A DNA stretch of 33,303 nucleotides, taken from assembly GCF_000006405.1 (NCBI RefSeq), contig NW_003216446.1, positions 71,209-104,511 of the forward strand. Direction: 5' to 3'. The translations under genes were made by a program, and so were the position numbers. This stretch comes from Perkinsus marinus ATCC 50983 (Eukaryota > Perkinsozoa > Perkinsida > Perkinsidae). The notes beneath the pieces are model-generated. The model saw only the letters and a list, made by a program, of their open reading frames with translations. It searched no databases and was not told where the DNA came from. This document shows, piece after piece, positions 11,199 to 20,728 of this stretch. Within the stretch, counting starts at the first letter, position 1, and each line of letters starts with the position of its first letter.

Positions 11199-11519
11199 TC
11201 AAATCCGAACTAGGGTGGCTCGCGGAAGGAAAAATAGAAAAATTATTTCCTTCGGAAGGAAATTTGAAGTTTGAAGGAAAAATGAAGGAAAAATACGGAA
11301 AAATATGGAAAAATAAATTTTTCCGCTTGGCCTGCCAAGTTCGGCAGGCCAGAGCGTCACTGTCTTATTCGATCAGGCTGCTAGCAAATGATTTGCACTT
11401 ACCAATCATGTTTCATAGCTTGATTAGATGTAACTGATCCAAAGCGTTACAAGATTTGTGAGATCTCCACACTGGAGGAGCCAGGGCGTGCGCTAAAGTT
11501 CCGCCGCTGAACAATCGCG

Positions 11520-11541
11520 CTTTCCATTGGAAAGTTTCCAA
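11520..11541. repeat. 14-nt inverted self-copy insertion (M6 tttcca)
   Basis: Perfect fit. Cores lie at 11521-11526 and 11535-11540, inverted core tggaaa at 11528-11533, flanks c and a. Confidence 0.93.
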
Positions 11542-11800
11542 CGCTCGGAGATTAGAGCTGTCGTTGAACATTTCTTGATTGATTCTTTAATGTCTGCATT
11601 TATTCGTTACCATCACCACTTCTGACTCTGTTCTATCGTCCCCATCATGTATGCCAGTCTTATTTTTTCTCGAATGAGGGGATTGTCGAAAACTTTTGCG
11701 CTCATATCAGCAAGAAACGCAGACGGGAACACTGACGAATCACGATGCGAAGCGAGGTGCAAACCTCGGTCTGTCCGTAACGGCGATTAATGATTCTGTC

Positions 11801-11822
11801 AGAGCCTCAGACTCTGAGCCTG
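11801..11822. repeat. 14-nt inverted self-copy insertion, one mismatch (M6 gagcct)
   Basis: Direct cores lie at 11802-11807 and 11816-11821. The inverted core at 11809-11814 reads agactc instead of aggctc. Flanks a and g fit. Confidence 0.72.
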
Positions 11823-11866
11823 CGGCCGGTTACAGAACCACTGCCTGCGTCAGGGCTACCTAATAG

Positions 11867-11953
11867 GTGAAGTGTCAACATAGCATACTCCAAAACAAAC
11901 GGATAGGTAGTACTTATCCGTTTGTTTTGGAGTATGCTACGTTGATATTTCAC
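11867..11953. repeat. 40-bp hairpin with 7-nt loop
   Basis: Arms 11867-11906 and 11914-11953 match at 36 of 40 positions around the loop gtagtac. Three of the four differences become G-U pairs if the plus strand is transcribed, leaving one A-C mismatch. It sits inside the hAT-like element. No promoter or host gene is evident. Confidence 0.9.
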
Positions 11954-12006
11954 CGTGCTGTGCTTGTCGGAATGCAGCATTTTCCCACTTGAATGAAATG
12001 ATCATG

Positions 12007-12028
12007 GTGCGAACTTCGCATTGCGAAG
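12007..12028. repeat. 14-nt inverted self-copy insertion, flank mismatch (M6 tgcgaa)
   Basis: Cores lie at 12008-12013 and 12022-12027, inverted core ttcgca at 12015-12020. The right flank fits; the left flank is g where a is expected. Confidence 0.72.
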
Positions 12029-12522
12029 TGCCATGCAATAACTGGAAGTTTCAGTCCGAAATCGCAAGCTGGGCCTTCCAGTGAAAGTGCGAATCGAATT
12101 CTCGCTCGCCACAAAAATCTTTGATCATCTTGGCGAGCAAGGTTTCCCTATACTCAGTCTAACCGAGACCACTAACACAGGCATATATCCCAGGCATCAC
12201 CTGGTGTGAGACCTCTCGCTTTTTGGGATTTTTGTGCCCATTTATGGTCGTTTCGGAAATTTTTTCTTTATTTTTCCTTATTTTTCCTTATTTTTCCTAT
12301 TTTTCCTATTTTTCCTGCTCGAAAGAATTTTCTAAATTTCCTTCATCTTTCGGAAGGAAATGGAAGGAAATAATTGGAAGGAAATAATTCGTGCCACCCT
12401 AATCCGAACAATGTCCCGGTTTGAATCTCTGAAAGTCCTTCATTGCAAATTTGTGAATTGCACTTTACTGTTCAGCATTACAGGGCAGCCCGTAGAGCAC
12501 CATCAGCACTTGAAATTTGCTA

Positions 12523-12558
12523 GTCGCAACTTGCGAGTCGCAAGTTGCGACTCGCAAG
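12523..12558. repeat. nested double 14-nt inverted self-copy insertion (M6 tcgcaa)
   Basis: tcgcaa occurs at 12524-12529, 12538-12543 and 12552-12557, alternating with ttgcga at 12531-12536 and 12545-12550. The single-base spacers are c, g, g, c. This is exactly what results when a second event of the same kind hits the inverted core of the first event; other orders give different spacers. Confidence 0.93.
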
Positions 12559-13842
12559 TCACAATCCGCGGCACGACGCTGACGAGAATTTCCTTCCATC
12601 GAATGAAAGTGAGCTTTCATTGGTCGAAATTGGTCTTGTGTTCGACGAATTTGAACTTACGTTTCTGAATTCATAAATTTCATTTACGAATTTGAACTTT
12701 CATTTTCAACCGGTCTACGAAAATCGAGCTTCCATTTCGAATTTGAACTTTCATTTCACGAAAAACACCTTTCACTTGTCGAAATCAAATTTCATTCACC
12801 TAATTTGTTCTTTCAATTGTTGAATTTGAGATTGAAGAGGTGTAGTCATAGGGGCAATTAAGAATGACCAATTCTCAACAAGTTAACAAGTGGTTCTGAA
12901 CTAATGATCAACACAATCGTTGATAACGACTCGTTATAAAGTATATGCTAGGCTAGCCGAACGCTTTGCGAGTCGCAAGTCGCGATTCATACTGTACCAA
13001 GATGAAACTGATGGGAATCTGTATCCGTCACGGATGCATTCATTACGCTGCCCATCTATAATAGATGGTCTATCCGTGTACGGTTTGTGGCAGGTTTACG
13101 GCGTGTGCGGAATCTTAGTGAACGGAGGTGTTCGCGCACGTATACACGAATCTCGCTCACTCATTAATCGCAGCATGAAACGACTCGCAGCCCTCAGGTT
13201 GAAATGGATAAGATAAGAAGCCTTATTACCTATTATGGCTATCCCATGTGTTGTTGAGTCAACCAGTGCGGATTTCACTACTGCCATGGTGCCACCATGC
13301 CACCATGGTTCTCCACCATGATGGTGGAGAACCCGCTGGCTGAGCTCCTTGAAGTCCTTGGTATTGCTGATTCAGCAAGGCTGAACCCGCACTACTACTA
13401 TGGTTATCTGCCGCTGAGTTAGAGACTGCCATGGAAGGTCAATCTATTAGTAAGAATGTCTATCTACGACGTAATTTCTTCACCTATATAAACGTCGAAG
13501 GCTCTAACTCTCAAGCTGCAAGCCCCTCTCGAAGGCCAGCAAACACAGTACATCCACAGAAGGTTACATCTTCTGCTCCCACTGTGCGAGTCTACCCTCA
13601 ACGGGTCCCAACGGGTCTCAAGTCTGTCCCGCTCCCAACGGGACTCAGATAAGTTCTTTATCTGAGCGGGAACTGGAATGTGCGGGAAATCGCTGATTTC
13701 CCGCTTCTTCCCGCTACTACAAACCACAAACCGAAATCGTCACTTAGGAAATGTCGTCCCATCGAAGGAGACCCCTTGCCGACCACTAACCGCGGGCGAG
13801 CCAGTATTAGCCTAGTGCCGGCTTGGCCTTCATTAAACCTCA
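12559..13842. other. gene-less stretch
   Basis: From about 12620 to 12830 there are degenerate repeats around tttgaactttcattt. Open frames at 12920-13216 and 13431-13727 have no recognisable domain. The words ggtctat and cgtgtacggt with gtggcagg at 13062-13095 recur at 22571-22599, so a small dispersed repeat is likely. A degraded 14-nt structure is possible at 12916-12937 (two mismatches). Confidence 0.4.
13307..13333. repeat. perfect 13-bp palindrome with 1-nt centre
   Basis: Arms 13307-13319 and 13321-13333 are exact reverse complements around g at 13320. The neigh bouring bases 13287-13306 repeat catgg and ccacc words, so the region may have been built by several local copying events. 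Confidence 0.9.
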
Positions 13843-13864
13843 GTGAAGCGGCTTCACTGAAGCC
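13843..13864. repeat. 14-nt inverted self-copy insertion (M6 tgaagc)
   Basis: Perfect fit. Cores lie at 13844-13849 and 13858-13863, inverted core gcttca at 13851-13856, flanks g and c. Confidence 0.93.
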
Positions 13865-14050
13865 CTTTACTAGGGCTGATATAGGAAGAAACGTGCTGAT
13901 TGTATAGATAGTCATAGTGGTTGGGACTAGAAAACTCCTAGTAGGGAGTAGCCAACAACAACAGGAACAACAACAGATGATGATCGACCGATCAGTTTAA
14001 AAGCATTCGCTAGCGTATACTTACTTATTTTCCAATATGTTACCTATGAG

Positions 14051-14072
14051 GGGCCAACTTGGCCCGGCCAAG
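14051..14072. repeat. 14-nt inverted self-copy insertion (M6 ggccaa)
   Basis: Perfect fit. Cores lie at 14052-14057 and 14066-14071, inverted core ttggcc at 14059-14064, flanks g and g. Confidence 0.93.
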
Positions 14073-14130
14073 GCCAGATCGTTCATCTCGTGACTACTGA
14101 TCTGATCAGTAGCACCGTATGCTAGAGAAT

Positions 14131-14152
14131 ATCAGTAGTACTGATTCAGAGC
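14131..14152. repeat. degraded 14-nt inverted self-copy (M6 tcagta)
   Basis: The left core, inverted core and both flanks fit. The right core at 14146-14151 reads tcagag (two mismatches). Confidence 0.5.
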
Positions 14153-14379
14153 ATCTCGAATAACTCTGATTGACCCAGATGCTCCCGTGGATGGTGTCGG
14201 GAACGCTCTTCGTAAGAGCTACGTTCGCAGATAGTTGCAGCGACTTATGATATTTCAGTGATTCGCGTCACCGTTGAGTTCATATGAGTATATTTTCCAC
14301 TTAGCGGACCATTGAGTGACTTATTCTAGGCTAGAATTGCTAGCTAACATTGTAATTTGTGGGGAACCCCTTGCAGCTC

Positions 14380-14401
14380 GTTACCAATGGTAACTTACCA
14401 T
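14380..14401. repeat. 14-nt inverted self-copy insertion (M6 ttacca)
   Basis: Perfect fit. Cores lie at 14381-14386 and 14395-14400, inverted core tggtaa at 14388-14393, flanks g and t. Confidence 0.93.
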
Positions 14402-15399
14402 TGATACCTTACCCATGATCAAGTAGTTGCGAAACAGTTAACGACCATAGAAACAGCATATCTCAGACTCGCACCTGCGTCGATTGTATAGTAAATGAGC
14501 AACCTAACCACTCGAGCATTTACACCGTAAAACTTGAAATGTAACTTTATTCTATACCTGTAACCATGGTTGAGTAGATACTTAAGTACGCCTCAAGTTA
14601 AGGAGCTCCTCAAGTGGCTTCTAAACGTCGTCAAATGAGTTGAGTGCTTCTAGAGTAGAGCTCAAGTAACTCTTTAAGTTGATCCTAAATTTTAGGCGCC
14701 TTAAATTAAGTATCCTTGTGAAAAAGGCCCAAAATGCTTTGAGAAAAATGCTGGCGAAGCGTCATGATGTACGTCTCAGCATTTCCGCGAGTTAGGGCCG
14801 GGATGAAGCAAAGCGATTGGGCCTTACCGCAATCTCAAATAAGTCCTTGAGGACGTGGGTTAGCCGAACGACTTAACTGCCTTGCTCACCTTGCTCAAAA
14901 GAGCTAACGTTAGATCATAATGTTCCCAAATTGAGGGCGAGTCCGAGGGACTTGAGTAACCTAACCGGTTCTCGATGAGGACCGGTTAGAACTTTTCATT
15001 CCTGAGTCAGACTATCTTATCTCAGATTCTCGAGCTCTTTACCGTTTGAAGGTAGGTAAGTAAAAGAGGTCCCATTGAACATGGTCTTGCAGTCCCCCGC
15101 TGATCAAAGATTTGCACCGTCAATTGCCAGTCGACATTCTCAAATTTTGTGAAATCCTTGAGAGAATACCTCCATATTACGATGATCATAATATAATCTA
15201 TGCGCTATTATGATGATCCTCGTGCTCTTAAGGTCCCGCATACTGTTGTCGTCATACATGGAGGTGATGAAGATGATTGAAAGTCATCCAAAACGCAGTT
15301 TTGAAAAGAAAATGAGAAATATTTCAAATTTTCCAGAAAATTTCTGAAAAATTCAGTGATATTTCAGGTGAGGTATTTCACGGTGTCTTCCTGCGCGGA
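14402..15399. other. gene-less stretch
   Basis: No gene is recognised. Words of the type ctcaagt and gagtaac recur in both orientations at 14580-14960, and a 9-bp inverted repeat around taaccggtt lies at about 14961-14989. AT-rich sequence at 15300-15360 precedes the gag fragment. Confidence 0.4.
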
Positions 15400-15641
15400 C
15401 GAAGCGACTCTTTGTGCCCGTTCCTGAGAAGTTTGCTGATAAGGCAGCGGACAATATACGTGACTGGTTTGAGGCTTATGAGCTTTATACCTACGGCAAT
15501 CTCTATGATGACCGTACACGTGCCTGTTTCTTAAGTGCGTTCCTTACTGATGATTCTGCTAACGTTTGGAAGACCCAATGCTCGAAGGTCAATTATGATT
15601 ATGAGTGGAAACTGTATGGAAGTCCCACAAGGTGTGCCTAA
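15400..15641 (+). pseudogene. gag fragment of an LTR retrotransposon
   Basis: The frame contains VPEKFADKAADNIRDWFEAY, then ELYTYGNLYDDRTRACFLSA and FLTDDSANVWKTQC. This matches the usual start of a retrotransposon gag domain: 'P..F.G...d...W...fe.y', then 'd..ra..l...L.gdA..W'. It stops at a TAA after about 75 codons with no zinc knuckle, protease or polymerase following, so it is a 5'-terminal fragment. It differs in sequence from the minus-strand relics in copies A and B. The true start is unknown; translation is open upstream of the GTG at 15414. Confidence 0.6.
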
Positions 15642-16044
15642 GGCTCATAGGGACTCTGGAATTACCGGAATGTATCAACGCACGTGTATGCAACCCCCCA
15701 TTGCATACAACACATCATTGTGCCGCCCCGTTTTTGGGACGTGAGGACCGAGGTGGGCGGCACCTAGTTAACTACTGACCATATACGATATTCCCGATGA
15801 CATAGCTACCACAGTAGTAGTAGACATACATCTGTCTCAATCGACTTATGTCATTCTCAGGTTACGTAACATTTATACGTTTCATAGAGAATCAATCTAT
15901 AGAACTCAGACAATTAGTGATACAGACCAAAGTTTGGTTTGAGTGGTGAGCTTAGTTACTAAACTCGCCAGTCAACTGGCACTATTTCTCGAAAACGCAT
16001 TGTTTAGAATTGATGACTACTGCTCCTACGGCTACAGGCTTATA
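15642..16044. other. gene-less stretch
   Basis: No gene seen. A 6-bp palindrome with a 1-nt centre (accaaa, centre g, tttggt) at about 15925 resembles the core used at 7648 but has no third copy. Confidence 0.4.
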
Positions 16045-16066
16045 CAGCTCAGTGAGCTGAGCTCAC
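16045..16066. repeat. 14-nt inverted self-copy insertion (M6 agctca)
   Basis: Perfect fit. Cores lie at 16046-16051 and 16060-16065, inverted core tgagct at 16053-16058, flanks c and c. Confidence 0.93.
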
Positions 16067-16097
16067 CTCTTCCCAAGCATACTTCTGAACTTTTCGA

Positions 16098-16240
16098 GTT
16101 TCGAGGCTCGATCTCGAATCGATTCGGTCCCAGAAGTTATATAATCGATTGGCTCAATGTCGATACCGGGAACCGAGAATCGATCTCGAATCGATTCTCT
16201 CGATTCAAGGGCGCCGGTTCGATCCAAGGCACCGGCATTT
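16098..16240. repeat. cluster of tcgaatcgat-type words upstream of the hAT gene
   Basis: gagtttcgaggc and several copies of tcgaatcgatt occur here, and a similar cluster lies at 20286-20410 beyond the 3' end of the transposase gene. Such subterminal repeats are typical of hAT elements and could be transposase binding sites. No terminal inverted repeat pair or 8-bp duplication could be located around them. Confidence 0.4.
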
Positions 16241-16451
16241 TTATGTATTTTCTATTTGAAAAGTTGCGCACAATGAAACCACTGAAACCCAAACCCGTGA
16301 CATACAGCCTATAAGTTTTGAGTTACTGCTACAAATAGTTGAGCCGCTATAGTGTAGCGCTGCTAATTGTTGTTGAAATAGTAGCCAAGCTGCATGGCCG
16401 GCGGCCGTTAGCCGCCGTGTCACGGCGCATTTCGCGCCGTTCATCGTTAAA

Positions 16452-16473
16452 CGAAGCACTGCTTCGGAAGCAC
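16452..16473. repeat. 14-nt inverted self-copy insertion, flank mismatch (M6 gaagca)
   Basis: Cores lie at 16453-16458 and 16467-16472, inverted core tgcttc at 16460-16465. The left flank fits; the right flank is c where g is expected. It lies about 75 bp before the hAT start codon. Confidence 0.75.
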
Positions 16474-16545
16474 ATAGCCTAGAAGTTTTCCTGCGTATAC
16501 CATCTGATTTCGTTTGTCGTAGCACAACGTACCATTCGCTTTCTC

Positions 16546-19500
16546 ATGCCTACATCGAATGCAGCAACGCCGCGAGGTCAGGGTTCCGGATTCTTTCCAC
16601 CCGGTATTGGAGGTGGCTTCTCTGGTGGCAGAAAGCGTCGCAGGATTGAAACTGGGATAGCACCCATTATGGATCTGTCTTCTGAGCACAGCTCTCCTGA
16701 AGCGCACTCTTGCTCTCGTGGTGTTCTTCGACGCTCTTTTGGTGCTCCTTCTCGCTCCTCTGGTGCTCCTCCTCGCTTCTCTGGTACTCCTTCTCGCCCC
16801 TCTGGTGCTCCTCCTCGCTTCTCTGCTACTCCTTCTCGCCCCTCTGGTGCTCCTCTTCGCTTCTCTGGTACTCCTTCTCGCCCCTCTGGTGCTCCTCCTC
16901 GCTTCTCTGCTACTCCTTCTCGCCCCTCTGGTGCTCCTCCTGGCTCCTCTAGTGCTCCTTCTCGCCCCTCTGGTGCTCCTCTTCGCTTCTCTGGTACTCC
17001 TTCTCGCCCCTCTGGTGCTCCTCCTCGCTTCTCTGCTACTCCTTCTCGCCCCTCTGGTGCTCCTCCTGGCTCCTCTGGTGCTCCTTCTCGCCCCTCTGGT
17101 GCTCGTTGTCGCTCTTCTGGTACTCCCTCTCGCTCCGGTGATTCTCCTCCTCGCTCCTCTGGTACTCTCTCCCGCCCCTCTCAGATCTCAGCAAGAACTG
17201 TTGAGGCTCCACCTGATGCCTACGCTGAACCGCCGTGCAAGTCTAAGCTAGATTACGAGAAATACGACACTTGCCCCAAAGAAAATCGCCGCTCAAAGCC
17301 AAGCAGGGTGTGGGAGCAGTTTCATGTCATTCGGTGCAAGCGAACTGGGTTTGTCTACCCAGAGCGCGCGGTCTGCAAGAAATGTGGACAGGTTTACTCT
17401 ATGAGGAAGCAAAATACTTCGGCGCTTCTATGCCATATCGACAACGGATGCGACGAACAAAGGGATCAGCCACCAATAGCATCGTACTTTTACCAGAAAC
17501 GGAAGGTCAATTCCAATCAGAAATCTGCTGTGAATGCGGCGTTGGTTGATCTGCTGGCATGCGTGCCTGGTATAAGCTTCAACGGAACCCAGATAGCAGC
17601 ATTCAAGAAATTCGTTGAGGTCGCGGCTCAGTGGGGGCAGAAAATAGGTCGGGCTTCGATGCATCGCAAGTCTTATTTTGCCCCAAGACTCTTACTGACG
17701 ACATGTTGAAGAAAGGGGCGGACGCCACAGAGAAGATTAAGAACCACCTAGCTCAGCAGCCAAAGCCAATAATGGTAGTACGGGAAAAGGTCAGCACGGG
17801 ATCGGTATTGGGAAGGCGGACTAACGGAGGTATCTGTCAGCCTTGCAATCTGCGAGTTTGTAGATACTTTTCGACGGCTGGACCAGCCACCATAAGCACG
17901 AGAATGTGCTTGGAGTCACCACACTTTTGAATGTTAACGACGTGCAGCGGAGCGTTCTTCTGGCACTGGAGACACCAGAGACCATGACCGCTGATGACAT
18001 TCAGGAAAGCTTGGAACGGGTAATCTCAACGTTAGCGACTAATGGTTAGTCCATAAATATCGACTCTATATTTTTGGACTAACCGCCAGTTAGTCCATTC
18101 ATCGACTCGATAATATCGAGGAGCAATGGATCACTGAAGCTCAGTGAACAGTATTAATGTTTTCAGGTATGTTCTAGATATCAAATCCCGATAGAAAAGG
18201 TGCTATTTGCCAGTGATAGCTGTTCGGCGAATACGGCGGCTCTCGGGCAAGGCAATATGGCCTCCGTGTGCTGTTTTGCACATATGGTGCAAAACGCCCT
18301 GAAGGCCGGGATGACACACCCTGTGGACAATGCGATAGACAACTGCGAGGATGCGCTACGCAGCATGAACACTGGAGAGACTCTTGAAGCTTTTCTCGAG
18401 GAGCAGGCAACGGCTCCGGTCGAGTCGGTTCTTCTGACAAGCTCGCGCCTCGTTGCGTACTTCAAGAGGTCGAAGCTGAATGGCAAGCTAGCACGTCTTG
18501 GATACAACAAGTAATAGAGTCGCTGTGTATGTTTCAACGGTCAGATCAGGCTAAAGCGAAGGAGCACAGTTCGCTGGGACTCTGTTTATGAGATGATCGA
18601 TAAGATAATTAAGAGCTGGTCGGGTATTGAAGAACTTCTCAGAGAAAAGAATAAAACGAGGTGATACCTTAAGTCAGCTTAGTAAGATCCAAGCTTAGAA
18701 AGCGTCCAGCTGTTCTAGGCCAAAACTAACCAGTAGTGTTAACTTTATTGCGCTCAGGAACTTCCAGAACTTGCTTTCGAACAAAGAGCTATTGATTCAA
18801 ATTCGTAGCTTCTTAATCCCTTTTCGCATAGCGACCAAAGTTATGCAAGGGAGGAAGCCGGGAACGGCAGTAAAATCCATTGTGTGAGTCAAACGGAGTG
18901 GTTCATTTTCTTCGCCTTGAAGTAGTCTGTGAATCCTCAGGAAGCTTGAGCGGTGCTGGATATTCCTTCAAACTTCTCCTCCTGGAGAATTTGAGGATTT
19001 GCAAATGGTACGCAGTAACGTCAAAGAGCAGTTCTTCCTGAAGGTACCTCGGAATGGACACGTAGTTTCCGATTGGATCTCTCGATTGCAGGTCATATGT
19101 AACCTTACCCCAGACGCTTTGCTCCCTGCAATGTTGCACCCTGCAACGAAGGTCAGAGGTGTAGAGAAGCTAAAAATGGTTACTGAGTATAGAAGACGTA
19201 TCAAGGGTGAAGAGTCTATTCTCCGCCGTGAGGACTTAATCGAAGCGCTAAAAGGATGGTCGCTCATCACCGAGAACAGCAACGAAAACAATATACACAC
19301 TAATCATAGTACTAGCGAGAATGATGCTGCTGAAGCTAATATGCTAGAACAAGTGGTCGAAATTGCTGACGACAGCCTCCTGCAAGGATTGATTGACGTG
19401 AAAGACTTGCCTAGGTGGAGTGAGAGGGGTAGGGACAGAACAGCTGATGAAAAAGCCCTGCTGATCGATAAAGAAGTTAAGCAATGGGCTAAATTGGGTG

Positions 19501-19733
19501 GGCATTGTGAAGACTATGAGACCTTTTGGAATACTGCTAAGCTGGATTATCCCTATCTTGCTCGCACGGCAACGGTGGCACGCGGGGTGGTTATATCAAC
19601 GGCATGTGTGGAGAGTCTGTTCTCCGAGATCCGGGATATCATAGGTGATAAGCGCACCAGAATGAGAATGGAGGTTGTTGAAGCACTTCTCAAAACTCGT
19701 CACACATACAGATTGTGGGACAATGACAAGTAG
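16546..19733 (+). CDS. hAT-superfamily transposase with BED zinc finger, multi-exon
   Basis: A cut-and-paste DNA transposase. Proposed exons: 16546-17619, 17688-17774, 17830-17859, 17897-18019, 18167-18510, 18550-18660, 18758-18883 and 18941-19733, about 895 aa. Introns of 37-147 nt were placed where GT-AG sites keep the family alignment and phase; the first (17620-17687) is the least certain. Order: a Ser/Pro/Arg repeat tail (about residues 60-210), a BED finger (VW..F, CKKC at about 276, HIDNGC) and the hAT core. The core includes NVLGVTTLL, ASDSCSANTAAL, CCFAHMVQNAL and TVRWDSVYEMI. The C-terminal dimerisation domain reads YPYLARTATVARGVVISTAC then VESLFSEIRDIIGDKRTRM. In this spliced frame the first catalytic Asp position reads SLAICEF, so it may be Ala. 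No stop interrupts the assembled frame, so it could be intact. Confidence 0.82.
16720..17175 (+). repeat. coding minisatellite, 42-bp units
   Basis: About ten units of 14 codons encode variations on PSRPSGAPPRFSGT. The sequence is open in all three plus frames, giving Leu-rich and Cys/Ser-rich alternatives that are shadows. It encodes the low-complexity linker between the transposase N terminus and its BED finger. Confidence 0.9.
18099..18120. repeat. 14-nt inverted self-copy in a transposase intron, one mismatch (M6 tatcga)
   Basis: Left core 18100-18105 catcga, right core 18114-18119 tatcga, inverted core tcgata at 18107-18112; flanks t and g fit. It lies inside the proposed intron 18020-18166. 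The same intron holds gttagtcc at 18045-18052 with its inverted copy at 18076-18083. Confidence 0.72.
18511..18549 (+). other. 39-nt spliceosomal intron in the hAT gene
   Basis: gtaata to gatcag in phase 2. Removal joins LGYNK to LKRRSTVRWDSVYEM, where RWDSVYEM corresponds to the conserved TRWNS block of hAT transposases. The intron carries two stop codons in the reading frame. Confidence 0.8.
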
Positions 19734-19742
19734 ATGTGAGAA

Positions 19743-19764
19743 ACTCACAATGTGAGTCTCACAT
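19743..19764. repeat. 14-nt inverted self-copy insertion (M6 ctcaca)
   Basis: Perfect fit, 10 bp after the transposase stop codon. Cores lie at 19744-19749 and 19758-19763, inverted core tgtgag at 19751-19756, flanks a and t. Confidence 0.93.
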
Positions 19765-20121
19765 GCTTCGGTGATAATTATTATGCAATTCTGAGGCTGA
19801 TTCCACAACTACAAGCTTTCAGTGTTTGATTTCGCTGTCGAGGTGCATCAGGCGACCCTACTTCTAGCCTTACTTGAAACCTAATGTCTATGGGGTTGAT
19901 GAACATAAATGTCGAATATGAGTTGATTAAATCGATGGTATGTAAATCATACTAAGCGGTGTCATCAAATGTCATACTCTTCTATTTGATAGAATCTATT
20001 GTGTCTTTGACCTTTCGATTAAATCATTCATTTTGCATATGCAATTAACTCATCGACTACATGCTATCTACACTCTTTATAGGGCGCTGAGTTCAAGAGT
20101 GGCAAGACAGTAAGGGTACCA

Positions 20122-20143
20122 GTGCATGACAGGCACTGCCTGT
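20122..20143. repeat. 14-nt inverted self-copy insertion, one mismatch (M6 tgcctg)
   Basis: Left core 20123-20128 tgcatg, right core 20137-20142 tgcctg, inverted core caggca at 20130-20135; flanks g and t fit. Confidence 0.72.
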
Positions 20144-20449
20144 GGCTATCAACTGAGCGGTCTAGCCTCGACCCTTATTTTTTTTTCGCGCGCTACGCGC
20201 GCGTGGATGTGCTCTGCGGCAGCCGTCCTAAATTGTTGTCGAACTAAGCCTCAATGCCGACGTAAAAGAACATTTCAATGGATTTTGAGTTTCGAGGCGG
20301 ATCGATTTCTCGAATCGAATCGATTCGTGCGCCCGCCGTAGCATCCTCGATTGATTAGCACCGAACAATCGATCGATTTTCGATATCTCGATCCAATCGA
20401 GCCTCGGTCCGATGTATGTTCCCAAGCCTTGCTGAAGATGGGTGCAGAA

Positions 20450-20471
20450 ACTGCAATTTGCAGGCTGCAAA
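20450..20471. repeat. 14-nt inverted self-copy insertion, flank mismatch (M6 ctgcaa)
   Basis: Cores lie at 20451-20456 and 20465-20470, inverted core ttgcag at 20458-20463. The right flank fits; the left flank is a where c is expected. Confidence 0.72.
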
Positions 20472-20705
20472 TAATATTAGTCGTGAGTGGTCCACTCCGA
20501 TGGCAGTTGCTTTCTCTTTGAAGTCTATAAAAGCAGTAGAGTTTGTCATCCGTACTGCAGCATAGGCAAATTACCCCTAGGGCTTGCTCCTAGGTGGAAC
20601 CACCATCATTCGCTCGTATTGTGCGGCAAGTTCAACTCTACTGTCGTTCGCGAACATAAATGCCGCGCCCTCATAGCGGATTTGCTGCTCCGGGTATGTT
20701 GTGCT

Positions 20706-20728
20706 GATCCGGATGTCACATCCGGATC
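20706..20728. repeat. perfect 11-bp palindrome with 1-nt centre
   Basis: Arms 20706-20716 and 20718-20728 around c at 20717. The words ggatgt and acatcc recur at about 20748-20760 as another 7-1-7 palindrome. Confidence 0.9.

Larger units (their letters stand above)
11211..12401. mobile_element. non-autonomous hAT-like DNA transposon, 1191 bp
   Basis: The left end reads tagggtggctcg and the right end cgtgccacccta, so TAGGGTGGC is a terminal inverted repeat. The 8 bases before the element (11203-11210) and after it (12402-12409) are both atccgaac. An 8-bp duplication with ends of the form YARGG is diagnostic of the hAT superfamily. Subterminal regions are full of ggaaggaaat and ggaaaaat words in opposite orientation at the two ends. 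No transposase is encoded. Inside are a 40-bp hairpin (11867-11953) and three 14-nt insertion structures. It may be a deletion derivative of an unknown hAT; no link to the transposase at 16546 is shown. Confidence 0.88.
19765..20551. other. gene-less 3' flank of the hAT gene
   Basis: Holds a T run followed by a cgcgcg/cgcgcg hairpin at about 20182-20205, and a tcgaatcgat word cluster at 20286-20410 resembling 16098-16240. No clear element end or 8-bp duplication was found. Confidence 0.4.

Noticed and set aside
12970-12992. ttgcga/tcgcaa palindrome as a 14-nt structure
   Set aside because: Three of the required positions fail (both flanks and one core base), so it is not counted.
16718-17251. 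Leu-rich 177-codon frame as a membrane protein
   Set aside because: It is an alternative frame of the Ser/Pro/Arg coding repeat of the hAT transposase.
17620-17930. Frameshift pseudogene call for the hAT gene
   Set aside because: Short GT-AG introns in consistent phase restore one frame from start to stop, so decay is not required, although the first intron is uncertain.
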